Assembly: GCA_937922785.1 (NCBI GenBank)
Contig: CALAJQ010000022.1
Span: 50,847 to 114,846, forward strand
DNA length: 64,000 nucleotides
Source of the DNA: an uncultured Acidimicrobiales bacterium
GTDB lineage: Bacteria > Actinomycetota > Acidimicrobiia > Acidimicrobiales > SZUA-35
Reading direction: 5' to 3'
Part shown: positions 9,080 to 17,171 of the stretch, one piece after another
Layout: each line of letters opens with the position of its first letter
Numbering within the stretch: position 1 is the stretch's first letter
Position numbers and translations under genes: made by a program
The notes under the pieces: model-generated
Databases searched by the model: none
Seen by the model: the letters and a program-made list of their open reading frames with translations, nothing else
What the model was told of the DNA's origin: nothing

Positions 9080-10585
9080 TCAGCCCAGGCGGTCCAGGAT
9101 GTTGGCTGTTATCTGTTCAATCTGGCTGTCGCGTCCGGCCAAACCGTGTGCCCAATCGGTTGAACCAGAGGTAATGACGGTTCCCCCACCCGGAGTCGTG
9201 TAACTGCCCAACATGGCCTGACCGGCGGCAATCCGCTGAACTGCCGCTTCATCCCTGGTGCCAAACAGGCGGTTGGCAAGGAACTCAATTTCGGAAGGTT
9301 CGCTCGGTTTCGGGGGCCTGGCGGCGGTAGTTCGGGTGAAGTGGGCGGCTGGGGCCATGGCCAGGATCTCAAAAGTTTCGGGTGTGCCGTCGCTGTGAGT
9401 CGGGTGCGGAAGACCGTCGATTGTTGTGTAGTCACAGCCATCACACTCATACCCCACGGCTGTTGCTTTGGCGCCCAGAACATCGCCATAGTCGACACCT
9501 GTGCCTTCGAACATCCAGTGGTCGGGCCGGTAGACGGTGTAGCCGCCAGCCCCATTGGTTACCCGCTTGCCAATTCGGTGATAGCCGCCGCGCGTGAAGC
9601 TGACACCAGTCATCGAATTCTCCGAGCGGCCGACCAGATGATCTGACCAAATGGTCGTCAGCTCTCCTACGCGGTCGGTGCCATAGACCGGATCGTCCTT
9701 AAAACGACCCTTGTAGCCAACCATGACCGAGGCAGAGCCTTGGTCTTCTTCCTCGAGCCGTACCTGCCACAAGGCCGTGTTGCCCGAGAAGAACGCCACG
9801 TTGCCTCCCTTGGCTGCAAACGCTTCGACGGTGTCACGCATCGGACCTGACCAGTACTCGTCATGGCCCACCGACAGAACCAAGTTATAGCGGTCAATGA
9901 TGCTGGGGTGCTCCTGTAAGTCTGAATTGGTGATGACGTCAATGCCGTAGCCGTTTTGTTCAGCCCACGCCAGGAATGGCCATTCCCAGTCTGGCCATCC
10001 AGCCGACCCGGCCCACGGAGACAGGCGATTCATGCGGATGTATCCAACGTGGGTGTTCATGTCACGGTCTGGCGGATTGGTAGTGGTCACCCGTCGGCCT
10101 GCGCCCTCAGGCTTGAACAAATAGCCGCGCGCCATCGGACGCTGCAACGACGAGTGAGTGCCTCCGTTGTAGAGGTTGCGGCCGCCAAAGTCGTTGTAAG
10201 CGTGCCAGGTATTGGTTGCTAGCTGGAGCAAAATCTTGTTCGTCGACCCGGCCTCGGGACGGACCACAAAGAAGGCGTGGCTTTGGCGATTCTTGCCATC
10301 CACATCGATGGCAAGCAATACCTCGTAGTAGCCCGAGACCCAGTCTTCACCAGCCGTGATTGTGTTCGCTGCGGGCCATCCACAACCGATGGCTGAGGCT
10401 TCAAGGGGTGTCGGATGATCCTGCGCCTCAACGGTTTCAGACCAGACAACGGTTCTCTCGGCGCCGACTCTGGCAACTTCTACCTTGACCGGACGCCCCT
10501 TCGCCGACGAAAGATGCAATCCGATACTGGCTCCCGGGGCAACAGATTGAGGCCAGCAGTATCCGTAGACAGTTTCGAACGCCAT
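9080..10585 (-). CDS. N,N-dimethylformamidase beta-subunit-like protein
   Basis: 501 residues matching the large-subunit family of N,N-dimethylformamidase. The N-terminus is a beta-sandwich-like region (VAPGASIGLHLSS, KVEVARVG), followed by the characteristic core KILLQLATNTWHAYNDFGGRNLYN, DVITNSDLQEHPSIIDRYNLVLSVGHDEYWS and GGNVAFFSGNTALWQVRLE. DMFase hydrolyses N,N-dimethylformamide to dimethylamine and formate. Many actinobacterial relatives are shorter than the roughly 760-residue enzyme and have unproven substrates, and no small alpha subunit is seen here. It is divergent from the MttB-like gene. The family call is firm, but true DMFase activity is uncertain. Confidence 0.8.
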   Translation of the reverse strand: MAFETVYGYCWPQSVAPGASIGLHLSSAKGRPVKVEVARVGAERTVVWSETVEAQDHPTPLEASAIGCGWPAANTITAGEDWVSGYYEVLLAIDVDGKNRQSHAFFVVRPEAGSTNKILLQLATNTWHAYNDFGGRNLYNGGTHSSLQRPMARGYLFKPEGAGRRVTTTNPPDRDMNTHVGYIRMNRLSPWAGSAGWPDWEWPFLAWAEQNGYGIDVITNSDLQEHPSIIDRYNLVLSVGHDEYWSGPMRDTVEAFAAKGGNVAFFSGNTALWQVRLEEEDQGSASVMVGYKGRFKDDPVYGTDRVGELTTIWSDHLVGRSENSMTGVSFTRGGYHRIGKRVTNGAGGYTVYRPDHWMFEGTGVDYGDVLGAKATAVGYECDGCDYTTIDGLPHPTHSDGTPETFEILAMAPAAHFTRTTAARPPKPSEPSEIEFLANRLFGTRDEAAVQRIAAGQAMLGSYTTPGGGTVITSGSTDWAHGLAGRDSQIEQITANILDRLG

Positions 10586-10657
10586 GCCCGAATCCTAGGT
10601 CTGTCTTGGTCCGAGCCCCGCTTAAAGGGCCTTTGAGCCAGACCGAGGTAGGAGTTG

Positions 10658-12190
10658 ATGTACTGTTCGGGCATGAGCAGACGAGCAGGTGGTAGAGCAG
10701 CACGGGTAGCAAAGCGGGCTGCTCCCCCGGCTTTCAATCCGGTCGTGCCCGGCCTGCCCGGCGGCGCGTACAAACCGCTCACAGATTCAGACATGCAGTC
10801 GATTTATGAGACTGCGCTCTACCTACTTGAAGACCTAGGCATGGGGCTGGCAATAACTGAGTTCACCGACGTCGTTACAGCAGCCGGCGGCTGGCTTGAT
10901 GACGATGGCCGGCTGCACTACCCCAGAGGAATCGTTGAGGCTGCGGTCGATACCGCCGCCAAAGAATTCATTTGGCACGCGCTGGACGAGAGCAAAAGCA
11001 TTGAGGTGTCCGCCAACAAGGTTCACTTCGGCACCGGCGGTGCCGCGGTATCGATGCTGGACCACGAGACCAACCGCTTCCGCCACAGCACCTTGCAAGA
11101 CCTGCACGACATCACGCGCCTTTATGACAACTTGGAACACATCCACTTCTTCATGCGACCAGTCGTCGCAAGAGAACTAGAAGACCCCTACCAACTAGAC
11201 ATCAACACGGCCTACGCGCTGATCACAGGCACAACCAAACCGGTGGGCTCGGCCTTCTTTGACGCCGACGCCGTAGGCGATGTAGTCGAGATGTGTGACC
11301 TGATTCTGGGAGGGCCGGGCGAGTTCAAGAAGCGACCCTTCATGTTGGCCAACAACACCTTCGTTGTGCCGCCGCTGAGATTTGCCGAAGAATCAGTTGA
11401 AGTGATGGTGGCTCAAGTGCGAGCGGGGATGCCCGTCTGTCTTTTGTCTGCAGGCCAGGCCGGAGCTACTTCGCCCGCAGCCCTTGCCGGGTCTTTGGCC
11501 CAGGCTTTAGCCGAGTGTTTAGCTGCGCTAACTAGCATCAACTTGATCGCACCAGGCCACCCGTGCGTAATGGGGCTTTGGCCCTTTGTCTCGGATCTGC
11601 GCACGGGAGCGATGAGCGGGGGAAGTGGCGAAGAGGCCGTGATGAACGCTGCTGCGGCGCAGCTAGCGAACTGGCTGGGTCTGCCATCTGGCGTTGCCGC
11701 CGGCATGAGCGACTCGAAACTTCCCGACATGCAGGCCGGACACGAGAAGGCTCTAACCGTCGCCCTCGCCGCTCACTCTGGAGCCAACTTGATCTATGAG
11801 TCGGCTGGGATGCTGGCGTCGATATTGGCATTCTCGTTGGAAGCAATGGTCATCGACAATGACATGCTCGGATCGATCAACCGGACGATCCGCGGCATCG
11901 AGGTGACGGCAGAAACGTTGTCCGCCGATGTTGTGAAGCAAGTTGTTGAAGGCGCCGGACATTTCCTTGGCTCGGACCAAACCTTGGAAATGATGCAGAC
12001 CGAGTACATCTATCCTGAAATTGGTGACCGTCTAAGTCCTGACGACTGGGTAGATGCCGGAGCGCTGTCGGCACGAGACCGTGCGCATGAGTATGTGAAA
12101 GACGTGCTCAACACCCCAAGGGCGCCGCACATCGACCCAAGCGTGGACCAAGCGATCAGGGATCGTTTCCCAATTCAGCTAGCAACCTAA
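10658..12190 (+). CDS. MttB-family (trimethylamine/betaine-type) methyltransferase, non-pyrrolysine
   Basis: About 510 residues of the trimethylamine methyltransferase superfamily (MttB). Family-like segments are YKPLTDSDMQSIYETALYLLEDLGM, VHFGTGGAAVSMLDHETNRFRHSTLQDL, QAGATSPAALAGSLAQALAE and the C-terminal barrel GGSGEEAVMNAAAAQLANWLGLPSGVAAGMSDSKLPD. The frame has no internal amber codon, so it is a non-pyrrolysine member, a group whose known substrates include glycine betaine and other quaternary amines. These enzymes transfer methyl to a corrinoid protein, and none is encoded nearby. The start could be TTG 10655, ATG 10658 or ATG 10673; the Shine-Dalgarno GGTAGGAG sits very close to 10658, so the choice is not settled. 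Confidence 0.85.
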   Translation: MYCSGMSRRAGGRAARVAKRAAPPAFNPVVPGLPGGAYKPLTDSDMQSIYETALYLLEDLGMGLAITEFTDVVTAAGGWLDDDGRLHYPRGIVEAAVDTAAKEFIWHALDESKSIEVSANKVHFGTGGAAVSMLDHETNRFRHSTLQDLHDITRLYDNLEHIHFFMRPVVARELEDPYQLDINTAYALITGTTKPVGSAFFDADAVGDVVEMCDLILGGPGEFKKRPFMLANNTFVVPPLRFAEESVEVMVAQVRAGMPVCLLSAGQAGATSPAALAGSLAQALAECLAALTSINLIAPGHPCVMGLWPFVSDLRTGAMSGGSGEEAVMNAAAAQLANWLGLPSGVAAGMSDSKLPDMQAGHEKALTVALAAHSGANLIYESAGMLASILAFSLEAMVIDNDMLGSINRTIRGIEVTAETLSADVVKQVVEGAGHFLGSDQTLEMMQTEYIYPEIGDRLSPDDWVDAGALSARDRAHEYVKDVLNTPRAPHIDPSVDQAIRDRFPIQLAT

Positions 12191-12262
12191 GCAGCTAGCT
12201 GGCTCGTCTCAATTTCGGACGCTAGTGTTCGATATAGCGACCGCCCCGAGAGGACCACAGCA

Positions 12263-13333
12263 ATGGATGTTGGACTGCAGCTAATCTTCGCCTCATATGG
12301 CTGGGAAGACGTTTCCGATGCCGAGGTCTACGAGCAGGAGACGTACCTGGCCGTACTGGCCGAGGAGCTGGGGTTCGACTGTGTCTGGCCTACTGAGCAT
12401 CATTTCTACGACTACTCGTTCTGCCCTGACAACCTCGAGTTCCTTGCCTACATAGCCGGGCGAACCAAAACCATTGACCTCGGCACCGCTGCAGTCATAC
12501 TGCCTTGGAACGATCCGCTACGTGTGGCTGAGAAGGTCGTCATGCTTGACCACCTCTCGAAGGGCCGGGCTCGTTTTGGTATGGGCCGTGGGCTTTCGCG
12601 ACGTGAGTTCGAAGCCTTCAGTGGCATCCAGATGGAAGAGTCACGAGAGCGCTTCGACGAGGCATCACTAATGATCGTCGAAGCACTAGAGACCGGATTC
12701 ATCGAAGGCGAGGGCCCCCTTTATCCCCAGCCTCGCCGAGAGATTCGACCACGACCTTACGCCAGCTTCAAAGACCGCACCTACGCCGTCGCAAACTCGG
12801 CAGATTCAATCGAAGCGTGTGCGGCAGCCGGTGCACGTCTCATCATGTTCGCCGAGTCTGACTGGAACAAGCGGCTTAAGTCGATTGATCTGTACCGCGA
12901 GCGCTTTCTAGAACACCAGGGCACCCCTGCTCACGCACCGATGACAGCCGACTTCACCTACTGCCACCAAGACCCCGCGGTTGCTAAAGAGGTTGGCGAA
13001 GAAGGTCTTGCAAACTACCTAGCCAGTTTGCTGGAGCACTATGAACTCACCGGCGAACACCTTGATGACATGAAGGGTTACAGGGGTTACGGAAAGCAGG
13101 CCGCATTGCTCCGAGAGCACGGGTTCGACAAGTTCATCGAAGGATTCCTGGCCGCGAACGCCTATGGCACACCCGAACAACTTCTTACCCGCTTCCGAGA
13201 TCGCTACGAAATCATTGGTCCGTTCGAGCTGGCTACCTGTTTCCGTTTCGGTGGGATTGACTTTGATGCAGCTGAAGCCAGCATGAGGCTATTCGCGGAA
13301 GAAGTGCTGCCTGAAGTGAAGAGCTGGTCCTAG
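12263..13333 (+). CDS. LLM-class flavin-dependent oxidoreductase
   Basis: 356-residue bacterial luciferase-like monooxygenase. The N-terminus MDVGLQLIFASYGWEDVSD, the ELGFDCVWPTEHHF strand and histidine motif, TIDLGTAAVILPWNDPLRVAEKVVMLDHLSKGRARFGMGRG, and the C-terminal EEVLPEVK end are typical of FMN-dependent LLM proteins. Start ATG with a good Shine-Dalgarno (AGAGGA, about 8 nt upstream). It follows the MttB-like gene by 72 bp on the same strand, so the two may be co-transcribed. It is convergent with the SDR gene and overlaps it by 4 bp. The substrate is unknown. Confidence 0.9.
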   Translation: MDVGLQLIFASYGWEDVSDAEVYEQETYLAVLAEELGFDCVWPTEHHFYDYSFCPDNLEFLAYIAGRTKTIDLGTAAVILPWNDPLRVAEKVVMLDHLSKGRARFGMGRGLSRREFEAFSGIQMEESRERFDEASLMIVEALETGFIEGEGPLYPQPRREIRPRPYASFKDRTYAVANSADSIEACAAAGARLIMFAESDWNKRLKSIDLYRERFLEHQGTPAHAPMTADFTYCHQDPAVAKEVGEEGLANYLASLLEHYELTGEHLDDMKGYRGYGKQAALLREHGFDKFIEGFLAANAYGTPEQLLTRFRDRYEIIGPFELATCFRFGGIDFDAAEASMRLFAEEVLPEVKSWS

Positions 13334-14064
13334 CTCGGCAAGACGCTTGGGGTTTCGCCAACTCGATTGGGGTCAACCGCCAAATCGAATATTGCTTTGG
13401 CCACAAACTCTGGAGTCATAACCGGGGCATGCTTGAGCGCGTCGATCAAGTCATCACTCCCTTCAACGCTGAACGCAAGCATCGGTGTATCCACAAGTGC
13501 CGGGCACACCGCGTTCAGCCGTACTCCCCTGGTGGCAAAGTCGGCCGCAGAAGACCTTGTCAACATCACAACAGCTGCTTTCGATGCAGAATAGAGCGGG
13601 TCTGACGGCAACGGAATCTTGCCTGCGCCTGATGCGGTAGAAACGATCGACCCGCCGCCATTTGCTGCCATGTGATCATGCGCCAGCTTGGTACCGATTA
13701 GGACACCGCCCACGTTGACGCCAATGACTCGATCGATTTGACCAAACGAAACTTCGGGAAAAGCGGGTTGGCCGGTCATCGTGGCAGCGTTGTTGATCAT
13801 GTAGTGAAGCCCGCCAAGTCGACCGATCACATTGGACACAGCTGCTGCCATCGCTTCTGCATCGGACACATCAACAACGACCGGCATCGCCTCACAACCC
13901 GCTGCCACTACCAAGTCGGCCGTGTCGTCAAGGCCGGCTTTGTGCACATCAAACAGACCCACGGCGGCTGCCCCGTTGCTGGCAAAGAGCTGGGCGGTGG
14001 CGCGCCCGATACCCGAACCGGCACCGGTGACTATGGCAACTCTGCCTTGTGGTTCGGGTCCCAC
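13330..14064 (-). CDS. Short-chain dehydrogenase/reductase
   Basis: 244 residues with a Rossmann fold. The cofactor motif TGAGSGIG is near the N-terminus, then NNAA, a catalytic serine in STASGAG and the YSASK active-site motif (Tyr/Lys), so it is a classical SDR. The start is GTG, sharing a base with the upstream CoA-transferase stop (TAGTG), so it is translationally coupled as the last gene of the six-gene acyl-CoA operon. It probably oxidises or reduces a hydroxyacyl or alcohol intermediate of the same pathway. That role is inferred from context. Confidence 0.92.
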   Translation of the reverse strand: MGPEPQGRVAIVTGAGSGIGRATAQLFASNGAAAVGLFDVHKAGLDDTADLVVAAGCEAMPVVVDVSDAEAMAAAVSNVIGRLGGLHYMINNAATMTGQPAFPEVSFGQIDRVIGVNVGGVLIGTKLAHDHMAANGGGSIVSTASGAGKIPLPSDPLYSASKAAVVMLTRSSAADFATRGVRLNAVCPALVDTPMLAFSVEGSDDLIDALKHAPVMTPEFVAKAIFDLAVDPNRVGETPSVLPS

Positions 14065-15245
14065 TAGTGGCTCTCAGATTGCCGGGTTTCTAGCTGATAG
14101 GCAGCGGCGATCTCTGCCCCGTGTTCGCCAATTTGAGGGCTAGCGCGCCTGGGCAAGGGACGCTGGCCGTTGAAGTCGACCGGCGATGAAACTGACGTAA
14201 TCGACTCAAGATGGCCTGAAGCAGGTATCTCCACAAAGCCGTGTGCCGCCTGCACCTGCGGGTCTTCCAAAACATCGGCAGCGGTGTTCATCGGAGTCCA
14301 GAAAACCCCATTTTCGTTCAACCGTGTGGCCCAGTCATCCCTGGTGCGGGCAGCAAAAGCCAGATCCAGATGCGCAATCAGCTCGCGGCGATTCTTGTAG
14401 CGAACAACGGCGGTCGAATAGCGTTCATCGTGCTCAAGCTCGGGCTGGTCTATTGCGACGCAAACATCAGGCCAGTGGCGGTCCGAGTCGAGGCAAAGTA
14501 GCCACAGGTAACGGCCTTCGGAGTCGGCGTAGGAGTTCATCAACGCCGAAGGCGCCTCGCTACGGTCGAGCATTCGACCTGATCGGCCGTTCAAGAGCTG
14601 AGTAGACAGATCGGCGGCCATGCAATACATGCCCGACCGCAACAGCGAAGTTTCTACCAATGCTCCTTCGCCAGACTTCGAGCGAGCGGCCAGAGCGGCA
14701 CAGATGCCAGACACTAATGTCATGCCAGTTACGTGATCGCCAAACGAGGGCGCAAGTCCAGGAGGCGACTCGCCCTTGGGCATCATCCCAGCTGCTGCGC
14801 CCGAGCGTGCCCAAAAGGCACCCACGTCATATCCTGCTTGGCCGGCGTCGGGCCCGACTGATCCGTAGCCAGTCACAAGGCCATACACCAACGAAGGAAA
14901 CTGCGAGCGAAGCTCGTCGGGCAGAAGGCCCAAATCGTGCAACGCTTTCAGCCGCAGATTGGTGACAAACACATCGGCCTCGGCCAAGAGCCTCATCATG
15001 TCGGCCCTACCCTCGTCTGACTTCAGATCGAGCACGACACTCCTCTTACCTCGGTTGTCCACCTCGAACGCTGGCAGTCGGGCGTCGCCAAGGCCAACCA
15101 TTCGCAATACGTGGCGTTGCGGGTCACCTACTGCAGTTTCCACCTTGATGACGTCCGCGCCCCAGTCGGCCAGGACTCCAGCCGCTGCGGGTCCAGCTAT
15201 CCAAACGCCAAGCTCAACAACAGTGAAGCCCTCGAGGATGCTCAT
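14064..15245 (-). CDS. CaiB/BaiF family (type III) CoA transferase
   Basis: 393 residues. The family N-terminus EGFTVVELGVWIAGPAAAGVLADWGADVIKVE is clear, followed by DNRGKRSVVLDLKSDEGR. GYDVGAFWARSGAAAGMM contains the aspartate that forms the acyl-anhydride/CoA intermediate. The enzyme moves CoA between carboxylic acids. The start overlaps the stop of the MaoC-like gene (TAATG), indicating coupled translation. Together with the adjacent acyl-CoA synthetase and hydratase it points to activation and breakdown of an organic acid. The acceptor acid is unknown. Confidence 0.93.
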   Translation of the reverse strand: MSILEGFTVVELGVWIAGPAAAGVLADWGADVIKVETAVGDPQRHVLRMVGLGDARLPAFEVDNRGKRSVVLDLKSDEGRADMMRLLAEADVFVTNLRLKALHDLGLLPDELRSQFPSLVYGLVTGYGSVGPDAGQAGYDVGAFWARSGAAAGMMPKGESPPGLAPSFGDHVTGMTLVSGICAALAARSKSGEGALVETSLLRSGMYCMAADLSTQLLNGRSGRMLDRSEAPSALMNSYADSEGRYLWLLCLDSDRHWPDVCVAIDQPELEHDERYSTAVVRYKNRRELIAHLDLAFAARTRDDWATRLNENGVFWTPMNTAADVLEDPQVQAAHGFVEIPASGHLESITSVSSPVDFNGQRPLPRRASPQIGEHGAEIAAAYQLETRQSESH

Positions 15246-16528
15246 TAGGCCGAAGGAGCTGACGTGTGATGAGCCCGCAAAAACCGCAGCGCTCTTTCCT
15301 GAAGCTCCTGGGGAACCGGAGGCAAGATGCTCACGCCAAGTTCGGACGACGGCAGCGAAATAGTCACATCTGCAAAAGCGGTTTCTTCGCCCTTTTGGTT
15401 TCTCGCCGTAATTCGAGCGTCGACCAAGTTCATTCCTTCTTCCTGGCGCTTGCCGGTTACCTCGCCCGAGATCACCTGGAGATCACCCATGTAATTGAAC
15501 TTGCGAATCTCATCGTGCTGACTAACTACGAAACCGTCGTCGCCCATCCAATCCGTGACGAAGTGATGCAGCCAAAACTCACGGATGACGCCGTAGTCAT
15601 AGGCGGCCGGGTTGCCAACAGACTTCGCCAACGCGTCATCCCAGTGAACACGTAGCGCTGTGTCTGGAACCCCCCGTTCGTCCTTCACATATGCGGCAGG
15701 CACTCGCTGACGATCCTTCGCTGCAACCCTCGATGCGGCTGGTCTTACCGGGTGGAAGCAATATCCGGCAACATGGCCCAGCATCACTTCGGTAACTGTC
15801 AAAGGACCCTTCTGTATTGAACCCATTTGGTCACCAACTGATACGTCCTCCCAGAAGCGAGGCTCAGCGCCCCTGTGCTGTTCTTCCAAATACGCTGCGT
15901 CAACTGCAGCCATCTGCTCTTCATTCCAGGTGGCGGCCTCTATCTCCATGTTCTTAGCTCGCTTGGCCGAGGTCTTGCGTTCGCTCATGATCCGCAACGC
16001 GCGGTACACGCCTACCACTTCGCCTCGCTGATTGAACTTCACGTAGCGCTTCACGAGGATCAGTGTTTGCCCGCCGAACTCTGACTCCTTCAGCTCGGCA
16101 GTTTCCTCGCCTTCAAAACTGTAGAGACGATCACCCGGTTGGATCGGCCGATACCAATTCCAAGTTCCGCCCGACATAAACACGTGAAGTCCCTTGAAGA
16201 TGCCCTTGGCTTGGTTGTACAGCTCTTTGGGGATACGGTCGCCGCGCATCGGGGCTTGAATGATCGCCGCCATTATCTGAGGAGCGACTTGACTACCCCA
16301 GCGCGTCGACTTTCCGTAGTCAGGATCGGTATAGAGAGGGTTATCGTCTCCGACGCTCAGCGCAAAGTTCCTGATGGTGTCGCTGCTTACCTCAGTATGG
16401 AATTCCTGGCCCCTACTGACTGCGTCTACGCCTAGGAGGAGCCGATGTTTTTCAAGATCGGACCGAAGGATGGTTCCCTCCTGTGCCTCAGCAATCGTGT
16501 TGATCTTCTTGGTGCCTGAAGATGCCAT
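15245..16528 (-). CDS. Two-domain MaoC-like / FAS1-like dehydratase
   Basis: 427 residues containing two hot-dog domains. The first has an FAS1-type dehydratase/MaoC N-terminal signature (EVSSDTIRNFALSVGDDNPLYTD, then MSGGTWNWYRPIQPGDRL). The second starts near RFWEDVSVGDQMGSIQKGPLTVTEVMLGHV and ends with HDEIRKFNYMGDLQVISGEVTGKRQEEG. Proteins of this size and architecture hydrate enoyl-CoA thioesters in sterol, bile-acid or branched-acid degradation. It lies in the operon between tetR and the CoA transferase (coupled by TAATG). The substrate is inferred only as an acyl-CoA. Confidence 0.85.
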   Translation of the reverse strand: MASSGTKKINTIAEAQEGTILRSDLEKHRLLLGVDAVSRGQEFHTEVSSDTIRNFALSVGDDNPLYTDPDYGKSTRWGSQVAPQIMAAIIQAPMRGDRIPKELYNQAKGIFKGLHVFMSGGTWNWYRPIQPGDRLYSFEGEETAELKESEFGGQTLILVKRYVKFNQRGEVVGVYRALRIMSERKTSAKRAKNMEIEAATWNEEQMAAVDAAYLEEQHRGAEPRFWEDVSVGDQMGSIQKGPLTVTEVMLGHVAGYCFHPVRPAASRVAAKDRQRVPAAYVKDERGVPDTALRVHWDDALAKSVGNPAAYDYGVIREFWLHHFVTDWMGDDGFVVSQHDEIRKFNYMGDLQVISGEVTGKRQEEGMNLVDARITARNQKGEETAFADVTISLPSSELGVSILPPVPQELQERALRFLRAHHTSAPSA

Positions 16529-16571
16529 GGAGCGCTCCCGTTACTTGGTCGTGCCGCCACTATACGCAACA

Positions 16572-17171
16572 CTACTGTTGCGGTCGACTGCTCCAGCCAG
16601 CTGCGGTCAACGCGCTCTCGACAAGGTGTTCGATCATCCCGCGTTCATTCAAACTGTGACCGCTCATCAGAGCTCTGTAGTAGAGCACACCGGTCACTGA
16701 GTCCAGCAGCCAGTCAACCTTGGTGCCTGATGGAAGTTCACCTCGCTCGATGGATCGCGAAATGACAGTCCGGCCGCCTGCTCGACGCTCATCAATTGCC
16801 TGGGCCAGCACCCGTCCAAACATTTCTTCGGCCAGGGCGGCACCAACGATCACCTTTACGGTAGTGCCCCACTCGCTCCTGGCTAGGGCGCGGGCCAACT
16901 GGCGGTAAAGGGCGATCAGATCATCTCGAACGTTGCCCTTGTCAGGGGGCTTGGCAACCGGACCGAGCATGCTTTGAATGGCGTCCAGAACGATCTCGTC
17001 AAGGGCGTCCCAATGTCGATAGATAGTGGACCGGGCTACTCCACTGGTCGCAGCGATCTTTTCAATCGTCACCGATGAGTAACCCTCGTCGGCAAGTAGT
17101 TGCGCGGTTGCGTCCAACACCGACGAGCGGGTCCGGTTGATTTGGCTTGTTTTTGGAGCCCGCGTGCTCAC
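16572..17171 (-). CDS. TetR-family transcriptional regulator
   Basis: 199 residues. The N-terminal helix-turn-helix LDATAQLLADEGYSSVTIEKIAATSGVARSTIYRHW is a textbook TetR DNA-binding domain, and the C-terminal ligand domain is variable. The GTG start overlaps the acyl-CoA synthetase stop (GTGA), so the repressor is embedded inside the operon it probably controls. The likely ligand is an acyl-CoA or free acid of the pathway (inference). A 10-bp palindrome ATCTGCAGAT at 19708-19717, upstream of the operon, is a weak candidate operator. Confidence 0.95.
   Translation of the reverse strand: MSTRAPKTSQINRTRSSVLDATAQLLADEGYSSVTIEKIAATSGVARSTIYRHWDALDEIVLDAIQSMLGPVAKPPDKGNVRDDLIALYRQLARALARSEWGTTVKVIVGAALAEEMFGRVLAQAIDERRAGGRTVISRSIERGELPSGTKVDWLLDSVTGVLYYRALMSGHSLNERGMIEHLVESALTAAGWSSRPQQ

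Noticed and set aside
10655-12190. Pyrrolysine-containing MttB
   Set aside because: The frame has no in-frame TAG before the natural stop.
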